From contig CAVWBT010000005.1 in NCBI GenBank assembly GCA_963753285.1, positions 362,790 to 426,789 on the forward strand: 64,000 nt of DNA, written 5' to 3'. Of the stretch, positions 17,894 through 27,560 are shown in pieces (position 1 is the stretch's first letter; the number at the start of each line of letters is the position of its first letter). The notes below the pieces were generated by a model. That model worked only from the letters and a program-made list of their open reading frames with translations, searched no databases and was not told where the DNA came from. The DNA comes from JAHEDH01 sp963753285 (GTDB taxonomy: Bacteria > Actinomycetota > Acidimicrobiia > Spongiisociales > ZC4RG35). The position numbers and the translations under genes are program-made.

Positions 17894-18401
17894 AGTTCTC
17901 GGTGATCGTGACGCTCTTCATGGTGGCGTCGGTCTTGGGGCGATCGGACCGGTCCGTGTCGAGGGCCGCGATCGCATCGACGGTCTCCATCCCCGAGGTC
18001 ACGTTGCCGAAGATCGTGTAACTGTGGGGGAGCGGAGCATCGCCGTGGCAGATGAAGAACTGGCTGCCATTGGTGTTCGGGCCGGCATTGGCCATGGCGA
18101 CCGTCCCGCGGCTGTAGTCGCCGGCGCCTTCGGTCTCGTCCCGGAAGCGGTACCCGGGGCCACCGCGACCGGTGCCGGTCGGATCGCCGCCCTGGATCAT
18201 GAAACCGGAGATCACGCGATGGAAGATCACGTCGTCGTAGAAACCGTCACGCGCCAGGAACACGAAGTTGTTCACGGTCAACGGTGACTGCTCGGCGAGC
18301 AGATCGATCTCGATGTCGCCGAGATTCGTTTCGATCTTCGCCGAATACGACTTGGAGAGGTCGATGGTCAGTTCGGGTGCGGAGTCGTAGCTCTTCGCCA
18401 T
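17892..18401 (-). CDS. Cyclophilin-type peptidyl-prolyl cis-trans isomerase
   Basis: A 169-residue single-domain cyclophilin accelerating proline isomerisation during folding. It shows VIFHRVISGFMIQGGD, GSQFFI and YTIFGNVTSGMETV, the family's active-site and binding segments. There is no signal peptide, so it should be cytoplasmic. ATG 18401 was chosen for the GAGGA ribosome binding site 7 nt upstream; an earlier in-frame ATG lacks one. Confidence 0.94.
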   Translation of the reverse strand: MAKSYDSAPELTIDLSKSYSAKIETNLGDIEIDLLAEQSPLTVNNFVFLARDGFYDDVIFHRVISGFMIQGGDPTGTGRGGPGYRFRDETEGAGDYSRGTVAMANAGPNTNGSQFFICHGDAPLPHSYTIFGNVTSGMETVDAIAALDTDRSDRPKTDATMKSVTITEN

Positions 18402-18464
18402 GTCAAGGTCCTCACGATGGGAAGCCACCAGCGTAGGCAAACCGACCCGCTGTCCCGATTCGGG

Positions 18465-19295
18465 TCAGTACAGCCCGTTCGCCAGCCGCCGACGCGCATC
18501 CTTGACTGCCGGGTTCTCGGCGCCGAGCAACTCGAAGAGGTCGAGCAACGTCGAACGCGCCTCATCGGACTCGGGCTCGGTTCGTTCACCCATCACACCC
18601 ATCAAGGTCGTGATCGCCTGCTCCGGTTCACCGCCTCCTGCCTGGGCGCGCCCGAGCGCCAGCCGGTCCGCCGGTCCTCCCGAGACGGCCGCCGCTTCGA
18701 TCGCAGCGAGATCGGCGGACTCGCCGCCGAGCCGCGCATAGGCCTGGAGCTGCTTCACCGCATCGGTCGCAGCGAGACGCCCGAGAACCTCGAGCGCTCC
18801 CTCCCGGTCGTCGTCCTCGAGCAGAAGCCCGGCCAGCGACAGCCCGGCATCCTGATGGCTGGGGTCGGAGGCGAGCACCGAGCGGTAGATCTCCGCCGCC
18901 CTGGCGCTGTCGCCGGCATCGAGGGCAGCATCACCTTCGGCGGTGATCAGGTCGAGCTCCGAGGGAAGCAGGCGGTCGATGAAGGCCCGGACTTGAGCTT
19001 CGGGGAGCGCCCCGGTGAAACGGTCGACCTCGTTGCCGTCCTTGAACGCGATGACGGTGGGGATGCCCTGTACCCCGAACTGCTGGGCGAGCTGAGGATT
19101 GGCGTCGACGTCGAGTTTGGCGAGCAGCCAGCGGCCGCCACCTTCTGCGGCGGCGCGCTCGAGCACCGGACCGAGGACTTTGCAGGGGCCGCACCATTCC
19201 GCCCACAGGTCGACGACGACCGGGATCTGATGTGACGTTTGTAGGACCGAAGTCGCGAAGTCGGCGGCGTTGACATCGATGACACTTGAAACCAT
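18465..19295 (-). CDS. Thioredoxin-TPR protein (CnoX/YbbN type)
   Basis: A 276-residue protein with an N-terminal thioredoxin domain and redox motif WCGPC (Cys35, Cys38), followed by helical TPR-like repeats from about residue 120. CnoX-type proteins act as chaperedoxins that guard unfolded proteins; E. coli YbbN has lost the CxxC pair, whereas here it is intact. ATG 19295 follows TACATT by 7 nt (leaderless). An upstream extension would overlap the divergent dapA start. Confidence 0.9.
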   Translation of the reverse strand: MVSSVIDVNAADFATSVLQTSHQIPVVVDLWAEWCGPCKVLGPVLERAAAEGGGRWLLAKLDVDANPQLAQQFGVQGIPTVIAFKDGNEVDRFTGALPEAQVRAFIDRLLPSELDLITAEGDAALDAGDSARAAEIYRSVLASDPSHQDAGLSLAGLLLEDDDREGALEVLGRLAATDAVKQLQAYARLGGESADLAAIEAAAVSGGPADRLALGRAQAGGGEPEQAITTLMGVMGERTEPESDEARSTLLDLFELLGAENPAVKDARRRLANGLY

Positions 19296-19405
19296 GACAC
19301 GAAATGTACTCGCCCACGGCGGCAACCTCCGAGGCGGCGTCGGTGCCAGGGGCGGATCGGGCCGGTAGGTAAGCTTCGATGAAGTCGAGAGAGAACGAGG
19401 ACCCA

Positions 19406-20290
19406 ATGACTCCTTTCGGACGGGTTGTGACGGCGATGATCACGCCGTTCACGGGCGACGGCCGGGTCGACGAAGATGCGCTCGCCCGCCTTTCTCGGCA
19501 TCTCGTCGAGAACGGCTCCGACGCCCTGTTCGTCGCCGGGACCACCGGTGAGTCACCGACGCTGACCGACGACGAGAAGATCGGACTCGTCCACTCGGTT
19601 CGCCGCGCCGTCGGTGACTCCACTCAGATCCTCATCGGATCCGGGACGTACGACACCGCCAAGTCCGTCGAGCTGAGCAAACGGGCCGCCGAGGCCGGAG
19701 CGAACGGACTGGTGGCGGTCACGCCCTACTACTCCAAGCCCGAACAGCGCGGTCTGGTCGGGCATTTCACGGCCATCGCCGACGCAACGGACGTCCCGGT
19801 GATGCTCTACAACATCCCTGGGCGGACCGGCCGGCTGATCGAGGTCCGGACGCTGGTGGAGTTGGCAGGACACGACAACATCGTCGCGGTCAAGGACGCC
19901 GTCATGGACATCGACCACACGTCCGCAACCGTCTCTGCGGCTCCCGGGTTGGCCGTGTATTCGGGACAGGACTCGTACACGATGCCGATGATGGCGGTCG
20001 GCGCCGTGGGCGTGGTATCGGTGGTCAGCCACCTGGCAGGCAGGCAGGTGGCGGCGATGGTCGATGCCATGCATGCCGGGAATCTGGCTGAGGCACGTAG
20101 GCTTCACCATCTGCTGTTGCCGTTGTGCTCTGCGCTGTTCGTCGAGTCGAACCCCGCGCCCGTCAAGGCCGCGATGTCGAAGTATTGGGGTCCGGTGGGT
20201 GCGCCTCGCCTCCCACTCGCCGAGGCTCTCGACTCCACGGTCGAAGGCGTCGGAGCTGCGCTGGCCGCCCTGCAAGATGCCGGCACCTGA
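19406..20290 (+). CDS. dapA: 4-hydroxy-tetrahydrodipicolinate synthase
   Basis: DapA, 294 residues, condenses pyruvate with aspartate semialdehyde, the committed step to diaminopimelate and lysine. Schiff-base Lys163 (AVKDAVMD), Tyr135 (YNIPGRTG) and GTTGES (45-50) are present. The start follows a GAGGA site. It heads a likely operon with rnj and a lipoprotein gene, a common actinobacterial arrangement of dapA with RNase J. Confidence 0.96.
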   Translation: MTPFGRVVTAMITPFTGDGRVDEDALARLSRHLVENGSDALFVAGTTGESPTLTDDEKIGLVHSVRRAVGDSTQILIGSGTYDTAKSVELSKRAAEAGANGLVAVTPYYSKPEQRGLVGHFTAIADATDVPVMLYNIPGRTGRLIEVRTLVELAGHDNIVAVKDAVMDIDHTSATVSAAPGLAVYSGQDSYTMPMMAVGAVGVVSVVSHLAGRQVAAMVDAMHAGNLAEARRLHHLLLPLCSALFVESNPAPVKAAMSKYWGPVGAPRLPLAEALDSTVEGVGAALAALQDAGT

Positions 20291-20326
20291 CGGCGACGAC
20301 ATCCGACATCTACTTCTGGAGAATCA

Positions 20327-21958
20327 ATGAGTGTTCGAATCACCTTCCTCGGTGGTCTCGGTGAGATCGGCCGGAACTCGGCCGCGATCGAGATCGACGG
20401 GAGACTCGCCCTGATCGACTGCGGGCTGATGTTCCCCGAGGAGGACATGCTCGGTGTCGATCTGGTCTTCGCCGACTGGAGTTGGATGAAGAAGCGGGCC
20501 GGCGACATCGACTTCGTCGTGCTGACGCATGGCCACGAGGACCACATCGGAGCGCTGGCATACTTCCTCCGGGACATCAATGTCCCGGTCTACGGCACGA
20601 AGCTGAGTCTCGAGCTGGCGCGGGGGCGGATCGAGGAGATGGGCATCGACGCCCAGCTCCATCCCATCCAGCAGCTCGAATGGCGGAAGCACGGGCCGTT
20701 CCGGTTCAAGTTGATTCCGGTGAGCCACTCGGTTCCCGACGCCTCCGCAATCGCATTCGACACGCCCGAGGGGATGGTGGTCCACTCGGGTGACTTCAAG
20801 CTCGATCCGACCCCGATCGACGGTCGTCCGACGGATCTGGCGGCCTTCGCCGAACTCGGCGACGTCCGTCTCCTGCTGTCGGACTCCACGAATGCCGAGA
20901 ACCCCGGCTTCGTCCCGTCGGAGAGCTCGCTCGGTGATCCGATCCGTGACATCATCCGCGACAGCCCCGGAAGGGTGATCGCCGCCTGCTTCTCCTCTCA
21001 TGTCCACCGCGTCCAGCAGATCGCAGACGCCGGGATCAACACCGGCCGCAAGGTCGCGTTCTTCGGACGATCGATGCATCGCAACACCGACGTCGGGCGG
21101 GAGCTCGGCGTGTTGGAGCTGCCGTCCGAGTCGGTGGTCGACATCAAGGATCTCATGAAGCTGCCCGAGCACCAGCAGCTGCTCATCACCACCGGTTCGC
21201 AGGGAGAGCCATTCGCGGCGTTGTCGCTGATGGCCCAGGGACGGCACAAGTTCGTGGACCTGGCGGATACCGACACGATCCTGATCAGCGCAACGCCCAT
21301 CCCGGGCAACGAGACCGCCGTGTCCAAGGTGATCTCTCGGCTGATCAAGCGAGGAGCGACCGTGTTCCACGGCCGCAACGCCAACGTCCACGTCTCCGGG
21401 CACGCCAACCGCGACGAGCTGTTGACCTTCATCAACGTCATCAGACCGGCGGCGTTCGTTCCGGTCCACGGCGAGTACCGCCATCTCGCCGCGCACGCCC
21501 GGCTCGCACGGATGATGGATGTCCCGTGGGTCGACGTCCTCGAGGACGGCGACGCCGTGGTGATCGACGGGCCGGAGACCAGGGTCGAGCGCAACGCGGT
21601 GCCCGCCGGATACGTGTTCCTCGACGGTGACAGCTACGGCGACGTTCAGAAGGGTGTACTCCGTGACCGAAGCCATCTCGCCGACGAGGGGGTGGTCGTG
21701 GTGACGGTCGCCGTCAATCACGAGACCGGAGAGATCGTCTACGGGCCAGACCTCGACAGTCATGGCGTGATGGGCGAGCCCGAGGGGATCCTCGAGAAGG
21801 CGGGTCAGGCGGTCCATCAGGCGGTCCAGGATCGGTCCGGAGCGGGCAGCTACGACCATTCCGCCATCCAGCAGACCGTCAAGCAAGCGGCACAGCGAGT
21901 CCTGCGCGCCGAGTTGTCGAGGAAACCGGTGATCATCCCGGTGGTCATCGAACTGTGA
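20327..21958 (+). CDS. rnj: Ribonuclease J
   Basis: A metallo-beta-lactamase/beta-CASP RNase of 543 residues with endo- and 5'-exonuclease activity in RNA maturation and decay. Zinc ligands HGHEDH are at 68-73, with further histidines in PVSHSVPD and HVSGHANRDEL, and PVHGEYRHL in the beta-CASP part. It lies 36 nt after dapA. The large minus-strand ORF opposite it is an antisense shadow. Confidence 0.96.
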   Translation: MSVRITFLGGLGEIGRNSAAIEIDGRLALIDCGLMFPEEDMLGVDLVFADWSWMKKRAGDIDFVVLTHGHEDHIGALAYFLRDINVPVYGTKLSLELARGRIEEMGIDAQLHPIQQLEWRKHGPFRFKLIPVSHSVPDASAIAFDTPEGMVVHSGDFKLDPTPIDGRPTDLAAFAELGDVRLLLSDSTNAENPGFVPSESSLGDPIRDIIRDSPGRVIAACFSSHVHRVQQIADAGINTGRKVAFFGRSMHRNTDVGRELGVLELPSESVVDIKDLMKLPEHQQLLITTGSQGEPFAALSLMAQGRHKFVDLADTDTILISATPIPGNETAVSKVISRLIKRGATVFHGRNANVHVSGHANRDELLTFINVIRPAAFVPVHGEYRHLAAHARLARMMDVPWVDVLEDGDAVVIDGPETRVERNAVPAGYVFLDGDSYGDVQKGVLRDRSHLADEGVVVVTVAVNHETGEIVYGPDLDSHGVMGEPEGILEKAGQAVHQAVQDRSGAGSYDHSAIQQTVKQAAQRVLRAELSRKPVIIPVVIEL

Positions 21959-22398
21959 GATCGTGGGTGGCGCTGGTGGCACTCACCGGCGTTCTGTTGG
22001 CGGCATGCGGCGGCGGTCCGGTCGTGCTCGATCCCGACGGAGCAGTCGTCGTCGACGAGAGCGGTGACCCGCTCGGGGGGAATGGTCCGATCACCGTCCG
22101 TGGAGCTCCCGAGTGCGGCTCCGATCTGGTGGCCATTCTCGAGATCGAGTACCCCCTCGGTGACCTGCAACCCGGTGAGACGCGGACCTACGTTCGTGAC
22201 CCCGACGGTGTGATCCCTCCCGTCCAACTCGAGGCGCCCTACGACGGGCGATCGTCGCTCGAGAGTGGCGTCCGGTTCACCGGGTACGAGACCGGCCCCT
22301 ACACCATCTGGATCGGCGAGGACTCCGACCAGTACGTCTATCTGGTGGACGGTCCCCGCGTCGAAGCCTGGCCGAGGGTCATCGAGCTGGATTGCTGA
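21955..22398 (+). CDS. Putative lipoprotein, 147 aa
   Basis: A type II signal peptide with lipobox LLAAC (Cys18) is followed by a small beta-rich domain containing two further cysteines (ECGSD and the C-terminal residue), which could form a disulfide. The family is unknown. The GTG start overlaps the rnj stop (GTGA), so it is translationally coupled, although its extracytoplasmic location gives no obvious link to RNA decay. Confidence 0.78.
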   Translation: MRSWVALVALTGVLLAACGGGPVVLDPDGAVVVDESGDPLGGNGPITVRGAPECGSDLVAILEIEYPLGDLQPGETRTYVRDPDGVIPPVQLEAPYDGRSSLESGVRFTGYETGPYTIWIGEDSDQYVYLVDGPRVEAWPRVIELDC

Positions 22399-22403
22399 CC
22401 GTC

Positions 22404-22438
22404 TCAGGTTCCAGGTTCCAAGTTCCAGGTTCCGAGTT
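22404..22438. repeat. Period-7 tandem repeat (CCAGGTT type)
   Basis: Five heptamers (tcaggtt, ccaggtt, ccaagtt, ccaggtt, ccgagtt) follow the lipoprotein stop codon by 5 nt. The complement of this unit resembles the array at 22848, so the two flank the next small gene in roughly inverted orientation. Confidence 0.7.
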
Positions 22439-22482
22439 GCCGGGCAGGCAGTCGTCGGGGAGTGGCAATATGGTCCGCAACG

Positions 22483-22827
22483 ATGGATGCGAACGAACGC
22501 GACTGTCCTGCATGTGGGAGTTCCACCTTTGGTCGATTCCTGCGCTTGGTGACCCGCTACCTACCCGAGTCCACCCGCGGTCTCCATCCGGTGGTCGATG
22601 TCGAGTTGACATGTGAACGGTGCCAGCACATCGAGCGACTCCAACACGACGTTCATCTCGCTACACCAGCACACATCACAGTGGTGAGAGAGACGCTCGA
22701 AGCCAAGACCGGACTCCCCGTGGTGATTGCTCCGCCCGACGACCCGCCGGCCGGCGTGCGTGAGCCACGTCGAGCACCGCCCGGCGGCGGCATGCTCGCA
22801 GTGCGACTCGAACCGCCTTCAGGTTGA
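22483..22827 (+). CDS. Small zinc-ribbon-like protein, 114 aa
   Basis: The N-terminal part begins MDANERDCPACGSSTFGRF and a second pair CERC lies near residue 43, a four-cysteine zinc-ribbon pattern. The C-terminal half is Pro/Arg rich and less constrained. No known family is recognised. The start at 22483 was preferred to an earlier in-frame codon because the zinc motif follows directly. It is bracketed by period-7 repeat arrays. Confidence 0.55.
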   Translation: MDANERDCPACGSSTFGRFLRLVTRYLPESTRGLHPVVDVELTCERCQHIERLQHDVHLATPAHITVVRETLEAKTGLPVVIAPPDDPPAGVREPRRAPPGGGMLAVRLEPPSG

Positions 22828-22847
22828 CGTCTCGGCTCGAGAAGTGC

Positions 22848-22903
22848 GACCTGAGACCTGGAACTTGAAACCTGAAACCCGAGACTTGAAACCTGACTCC
22901 TGA
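22848..22903. repeat. Period-7 tandem repeat (AACCTGA type), eight units
   Basis: The longest array in the window: gacctga, gacctgg, aacttga, aacctga, aacccga, gacttga, aacctga, ctcctga. It lies in the gap between the zinc-ribbon gene and ftsK, where no gene or other strong signal is seen. Confidence 0.75.
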
Positions 22904-23058
22904 TCCAAGCGACGCCGATGCGGGCCGAGACTCTCGCGGGAACCATCGCGCAGCGCCAGACGTCTGACGCCCGATCGGAACCGGTTCGCGCGGACCGCGC
23001 GAAATGCGCGCGATGAGTCGTTGGCCTCGCGATCGGCCCCGTCTAGTGTGGAGGACAC

Positions 23059-25353
23059 ATGGCTACGAAGACACCCACCCGTAAGGGGGGTCATGGGCGG
23101 AAACGGGTGTCGAACTCCAAAGCGAAGACAACCAGGAAACCTCCGGCCAAGAAGCCCCAGGCGAAGAAGACCTCACGATTCACGCTGGAATCGGTGAGGT
23201 CATTCCTCCGGGAACGACTCGGCGGCCAGGCGGACGACGTCTGGGGAATGGTGATGGTGGTGTTCGCCATCATCACCACGCTCGCCTTCTTTGGACAAGC
23301 CGGCCCGGTCGGGCGATTCCTCGATACCGGCCTCACGTTCCTCTTCGGGATCTGGTCGTTCGCGCTCCCGCCGCTGCTCGTCGGTGTCGGAATGGTGCTC
23401 GCACTCGGTCGGCGCTCCGAGGGTGCAGGTCGACTGGTACTGGGCTCTGCCGCCGTGTTCGTCGGGTCGCTCGCCGTCTTCCACCTGCTCACCGGCGCGA
23501 TCTCGTTGTCCGACAACATCGAATTGGTGCGGGATCGGGGCGGTGCCGTCGGTTCGCTGCTCGCCTTCCCGCTCCGGAGGGCGCTCGGCACGCCGGGCGC
23601 GTTCGTCATCCTCGCCGCGCTGATCTCCTCAGGGGTGCTGGTCGTCACCAGGACGTCCGTCCGTGAAGTGGTCGTGGCGATCGGCGAACTCTGGAAATCG
23701 CTTCGCGGCTTCGCTGCGTCACTGCGCACTGCCTCCGCCCAGCGTCAGACGGCGCTGCCGGCCGAACGTCCTCGCGCACGGCATGCGGCACCGAAACCCG
23801 CTCGTGCGCCGAAGGCCAAGGCAAAACCCGAACCGAAGCCCGAGAAGGCCGCCGCCGCCAAACCGAAGCCCGCGCCCAAGCCCGTCCTGAAGCCTGCCGG
23901 CGAGGGGTATCAGCTGCCGCCGCTCGAGCTCCTCGAGCTCGGTGGCGGCGAAGAGCACAACCGCCGTCTGCTGGAGGACACCGCCAAGGCGCTCGAAGAG
24001 ACGCTCCACCAGCACGGTGTCGACGCCATGCTCACCAAGATCGTTCCGGGACCCACCGTGACCCGGTACGAGGTTGAGTTGGCCCCCGGTGTCAAGGTCA
24101 ACAAGGTCTCCAACCTCAGCCACGACATCGCGTATGCGCTCGCGACCCCGGATGTGCGCCTGCTGGTGCCGATCCCTGGCAAGAGCGCCATCGGTGTGGA
24201 GGTGCCCAACAAGAAGCGCCGGCTGGTCAGCCTCGGTGACATCCTCAGGAGCCCCGAGGCCGACGTAGACACACATCCCCTGACCGTCGGTCTCGGAATG
24301 GACATCTCGGGGTCGCCGAAGCTGCTGAACCTCTCGGAGCTGCCCCACGTCCTCATCGCCGGTGCCACCGGCGCCGGGAAGTCGTCGGCGATCAACTCGC
24401 TCGTGACTTCGCTCCTGATGCGTGCCACTCCGGACGAGGTCCGGCTGATCATGGTCGACCCCAAGCGGGTCGAGCTCGGCCAGTACAACGGCGTGCCGCA
24501 TCTGCTCACCCGGGTGATCACCAACCCGAAGAAGGCGAACGATGCCCTCAAATGGGCGGTCGCCGAAATGGATCGTCGCTACGACCTCGTGGCCGATGCC
24601 GGGACCAGAGACATCACCGGATATCTCGAGAAGCTCGATCGCGGTGAGCTCGACCCCGAACAGTTCGACCGTTTCCCGTACATCGTGGTGCTCGTCGACG
24701 AGCTCAACGACCTGATGATGGTCGCAGGCAAGGAGGTCGAGGACTCGATCGTCCGGATCGCCCAGATGGCACGCGGAGTCGGCATCCACCTGGTACTCGC
24801 CACCCAGCGCCCATCGGTGAACGTGATCACTGGAGTCATCAAGGCGAACGTGCCTTCGCGAATGGCGTTCAGCGTGGCGTCGACCACCGACTCCCGGGTC
24901 ATCCTGGACTCCGCCGGCGCCGAGAAGCTGGTCGGGATGGGCGACATGCTGATCGTGACCGCCAAGGAGCCGCGTCCCAACCGCATCCAGGGCGCCTGGG
25001 TTCGGGAGTCCGAGATCCACGCCGTCGTCGACTGGGTGAAGGCCCAGCGCGAGGCGCAGTACAAAGACAAAGAAGTCCTCGAAGTGGCGGCAGAGGCCGC
25101 CGCCAACGACGTCGGTGAGGTCGACGACGAGGACGACGCCCTCGCTCGCCAGGCCACCGAACTGGTCGTGCGAAGCCAGCTCGGCTCCACGTCGATGCTC
25201 CAGCGCAAGCTGCGCGTCGGGTTCGCCCGTGCGGGCCGCATCATGGACATCCTCGAACAGCGCGGCGTCGTCGGACCCAGCCAGGGCTCCAAGGCCCGAG
25301 AGGTGCTCATCACCGAAGAAGAGCTCGAGGAGATGCTCGCCACGTCGAGCTGA
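23059..25353 (+). CDS. ftsK: DNA translocase FtsK/SpoIIIE
   Basis: A 764-residue double-stranded DNA pump that clears chromosome from the division septum and helps dimer resolution. It has a basic N-terminus, four membrane helices in about 60-205, an Ala/Lys/Pro-rich linker (220-290), the beta-alpha RecA-like motor with Walker A GATGAGKSS near 434 and VDELNDLMM near 553, then the gamma winged helix at the C-terminus (RQATELVVRSQLGSTSMLQRKL). It starts after GGAGGACAC. The linker is short for the family. Confidence 0.95.
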   Translation: MATKTPTRKGGHGRKRVSNSKAKTTRKPPAKKPQAKKTSRFTLESVRSFLRERLGGQADDVWGMVMVVFAIITTLAFFGQAGPVGRFLDTGLTFLFGIWSFALPPLLVGVGMVLALGRRSEGAGRLVLGSAAVFVGSLAVFHLLTGAISLSDNIELVRDRGGAVGSLLAFPLRRALGTPGAFVILAALISSGVLVVTRTSVREVVVAIGELWKSLRGFAASLRTASAQRQTALPAERPRARHAAPKPARAPKAKAKPEPKPEKAAAAKPKPAPKPVLKPAGEGYQLPPLELLELGGGEEHNRRLLEDTAKALEETLHQHGVDAMLTKIVPGPTVTRYEVELAPGVKVNKVSNLSHDIAYALATPDVRLLVPIPGKSAIGVEVPNKKRRLVSLGDILRSPEADVDTHPLTVGLGMDISGSPKLLNLSELPHVLIAGATGAGKSSAINSLVTSLLMRATPDEVRLIMVDPKRVELGQYNGVPHLLTRVITNPKKANDALKWAVAEMDRRYDLVADAGTRDITGYLEKLDRGELDPEQFDRFPYIVVLVDELNDLMMVAGKEVEDSIVRIAQMARGVGIHLVLATQRPSVNVITGVIKANVPSRMAFSVASTTDSRVILDSAGAEKLVGMGDMLIVTAKEPRPNRIQGAWVRESEIHAVVDWVKAQREAQYKDKEVLEVAAEAAANDVGEVDDEDDALARQATELVVRSQLGSTSMLQRKLRVGFARAGRIMDILEQRGVVGPSQGSKAREVLITEEELEEMLATSS

Positions 25354-25359
25354 GGCCCG

Positions 25360-26242
25360 TCAGTCCTCCGTCCGCACGGTGGAGAGGCCGGGGAGCTCGT
25401 CGATCTCGAATCGCGTCACGCCGACGTAGGTCACGACGACCGCGCCCACCCCTGTCAGGACGATCGCCAGGGCGATCCAGTCACCCACGAACGGTACGAG
25501 ACCGACGAGCTGGAGCGCCACCACGACCGAGGCTGCGCCGACTGCGGTCGCGATCGAGGTGTCATCGATCGGCAATCGCCCGCCGACGCCGCGCCCGATG
25601 GCGATCAAGCCGAGGGTCGCTGCGATCACGCCTGCTCCGATCCCGAGGATCGCAACCGGCAACAGCACGAGTGTGAAGGCCATGAACACGAACACGGCGA
25701 GGAACGTCAACACCACCAGTGTGCCGACGGTGAGCGCCACCAGCGGGTGCTCGAACGCAGCCTGTTCCATGTTCGACACTGCCGCCGGCCGTCTCCTCGT
25801 GGCCAGGAATCCGACGCCGGCGAGCGCCACTGCAGCGACCATGGTCGAGATCAACGCACCGGGTCCGGACGATTCGTCCCCCGGCTCGAATTCGGATCTG
25901 GTCGGCGATCTCGGCGCCCGCATCGATCAGGAGGCTTCCGGCGATGTGCCGCAGTTCCCCTCCGATCGACCCCGAGGGGCCTACGTGGACGGTCCCGGCG
26001 AGTTGGACGACGTCACCGATGACGGTCCCCTCGAGGCTGACGCGGCCGCCGACGACATACACAGGTCCCGGGCACCTCGGTGCCGGCGTCGATGGCGAGG
26101 AGGCCATCGACCACGATGACGGCACCCTGGGCCGTGGCAGCTCCATGCGACCCGTCGACGAGGATCTCGACGCGATCGGCCTCGGAGTTCGTCGTCGCCA
26201 TCAGCAAGGCGACGATGAGCAGGGCGATCGACGAGGGGTTCA
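25360..26242 (-). CDS. Secreted beta-solenoid plus membrane protein, with two apparent frameshifts
   Basis: Three successive minus-strand frames read as one protein of about 293 residues. Frame 1 (ATG 26242) supplies a signal peptide (SSIALLIVALLMATT) and the start of a repetitive beta domain. After GGG 26070-26072 it continues as PVYVVGGRVSLEGTVIGD, a bactofilin-like polymer-forming repeat. After the C5 run at 25878-25882 it continues into a domain with four or five membrane helices. Removing one base at each run restores the full frame. The start overlaps the MFS stop by ATGA. It may be a cell-envelope scaffold or repair protein; this is inference. Confidence 0.68.
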
Positions 26243-27535
26243 TGTGGTGGCCTCCCGCACCGCCAGCGAGCGGGCTCGCCTGACGTAGATGGCGATCGGG
26301 TAGCCGACGGCCATGAGCAGGGCGAGCGCATTGACATAGGTGAGGTGTTCGAGCAGGGACACCTCGGCCCATTCCGAGAACAACGCAAGCGACGTGCTCA
26401 GGAACGAGGCCAGCCAGCCCGCGACGCCGACTCCGATCGCGGTTCTCGTCCCGAGATTCGACGAGTCCGACATGTCGGCCCAGATGGCGAAGTTCAGCGT
26501 CGTGTAGAAGCTCACGGCGAGCACATAGAAGAGGGGGAGCGCAAGTGGAGGCTCCAGTCCGTCCGCTGCGGTGCGGATGTGGAACGTGTAGAGGAGGTGC
26601 GTGAAGGCGAACAGCCCGAAGATCCAGGTGAGCAGCCACCGCCGACCGAGCGCCGTGTAGAGCACGCCCGCCATCGCTGCGCCCACCAGATGCACAACGG
26701 CGATGAACAGCCTGGTACCGATCTCCGGCGACTGCCATGACGTTGTGATGTAGACCGGAGCCTCGATGATGCGCAGGAAGCCGAGGCTGTCGATGAAGAA
26801 CACGAAGAACATCGCAACCACGACGCCTCCGAACCCGAGCGTCGCGCCCTGTCGTACATCGTCACGACAGAAGCGCCCGGGGCCGACCCGTTCGCGGTGC
26901 CGGCTCATCGACTCGACGAGCCAGGTGCGCCGGAAGGCCAGGATCGAGATGACCAGCCAAGCCGGAACCATCGCAACCGACATCACCATGGCGAACTCCT
27001 CGAGCCGCCAATCGAACGGATAGAGCGCCGCCGTGAAGAACGCCCCGCCCGCCATGACGGCGGCGACGAAGCCGCGATGCTTGACCGCAATGAGGTCTCC
27101 AACGAGGCTGAAGGTCGCAGGGATTCCGACACCGATCGCGATGGAGCTGATTCCCACCCATCCGACGAACTGGGTCGAAGACCCGATCAAGGGAGCCGCG
27201 ATCGTCAACGCCGTCTGAACCCCGATGACCACCGAGATCACCCGGAGCTTGCGTGACAGGTCGGTGGTCCATCCCCGGGCGTCCATGAAGCGGCCGGCCG
27301 ACACGGCGGCGGCGAGAGCACCCAGCGCCATGCCGGCCATGGCTCCGGAGACCGCCCCCTCGCTCATCCCAACGACTCGCGTGCCCAGATCGATCAGCCC
27401 GAGTTGGACGAACGTCAGGTTGTAGTAGTACCCCGCGGTGAGCACCGCGATGCAGAACGCGTACGAGATGACCGTCACATGGCGGTCGGTGATCGTCCGG
27501 CCAGCGAGTCGCAGCGGGGGCGATCCGAAAGTCAT
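26240..27535 (-). CDS. Major facilitator superfamily-like transporter
   Basis: A 431-residue polytopic protein with about 12 membrane helices in two halves, separated by a charged loop (RRTWLVESMSRHRERVGPGR, near 210-230). The N-terminal half has a GRFMDARG motif like the loop 2-3 signature of the MFS. The substrate is unknown. It lies between a membrane protein gene upstream and the solenoid gene downstream, probably as one envelope operon with 25-nt and overlapping junctions. Confidence 0.82.
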   Translation of the reverse strand: MTFGSPPLRLAGRTITDRHVTVISYAFCIAVLTAGYYYNLTFVQLGLIDLGTRVVGMSEGAVSGAMAGMALGALAAAVSAGRFMDARGWTTDLSRKLRVISVVIGVQTALTIAAPLIGSSTQFVGWVGISSIAIGVGIPATFSLVGDLIAVKHRGFVAAVMAGGAFFTAALYPFDWRLEEFAMVMSVAMVPAWLVISILAFRRTWLVESMSRHRERVGPGRFCRDDVRQGATLGFGGVVVAMFFVFFIDSLGFLRIIEAPVYITTSWQSPEIGTRLFIAVVHLVGAAMAGVLYTALGRRWLLTWIFGLFAFTHLLYTFHIRTAADGLEPPLALPLFYVLAVSFYTTLNFAIWADMSDSSNLGTRTAIGVGVAGWLASFLSTSLALFSEWAEVSLLEHLTYVNALALLMAVGYPIAIYVRRARSLAVREATT

Positions 27536-27560
27536 GGAGATCGTTCCGGGCCGAAGGCGA

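Noticed and set aside
20324..21982. Minus-strand ORF of 552 codons opposite rnj
   Set aside because: Exact antisense of RNase J with biased His/Val/Asp composition and no recognisable domain.
23719..25020. Minus-strand ORF of 433 codons opposite ftsK
   Set aside because: Antisense shadow of the FtsK motor domain, without independent start signals or recognisable motifs.
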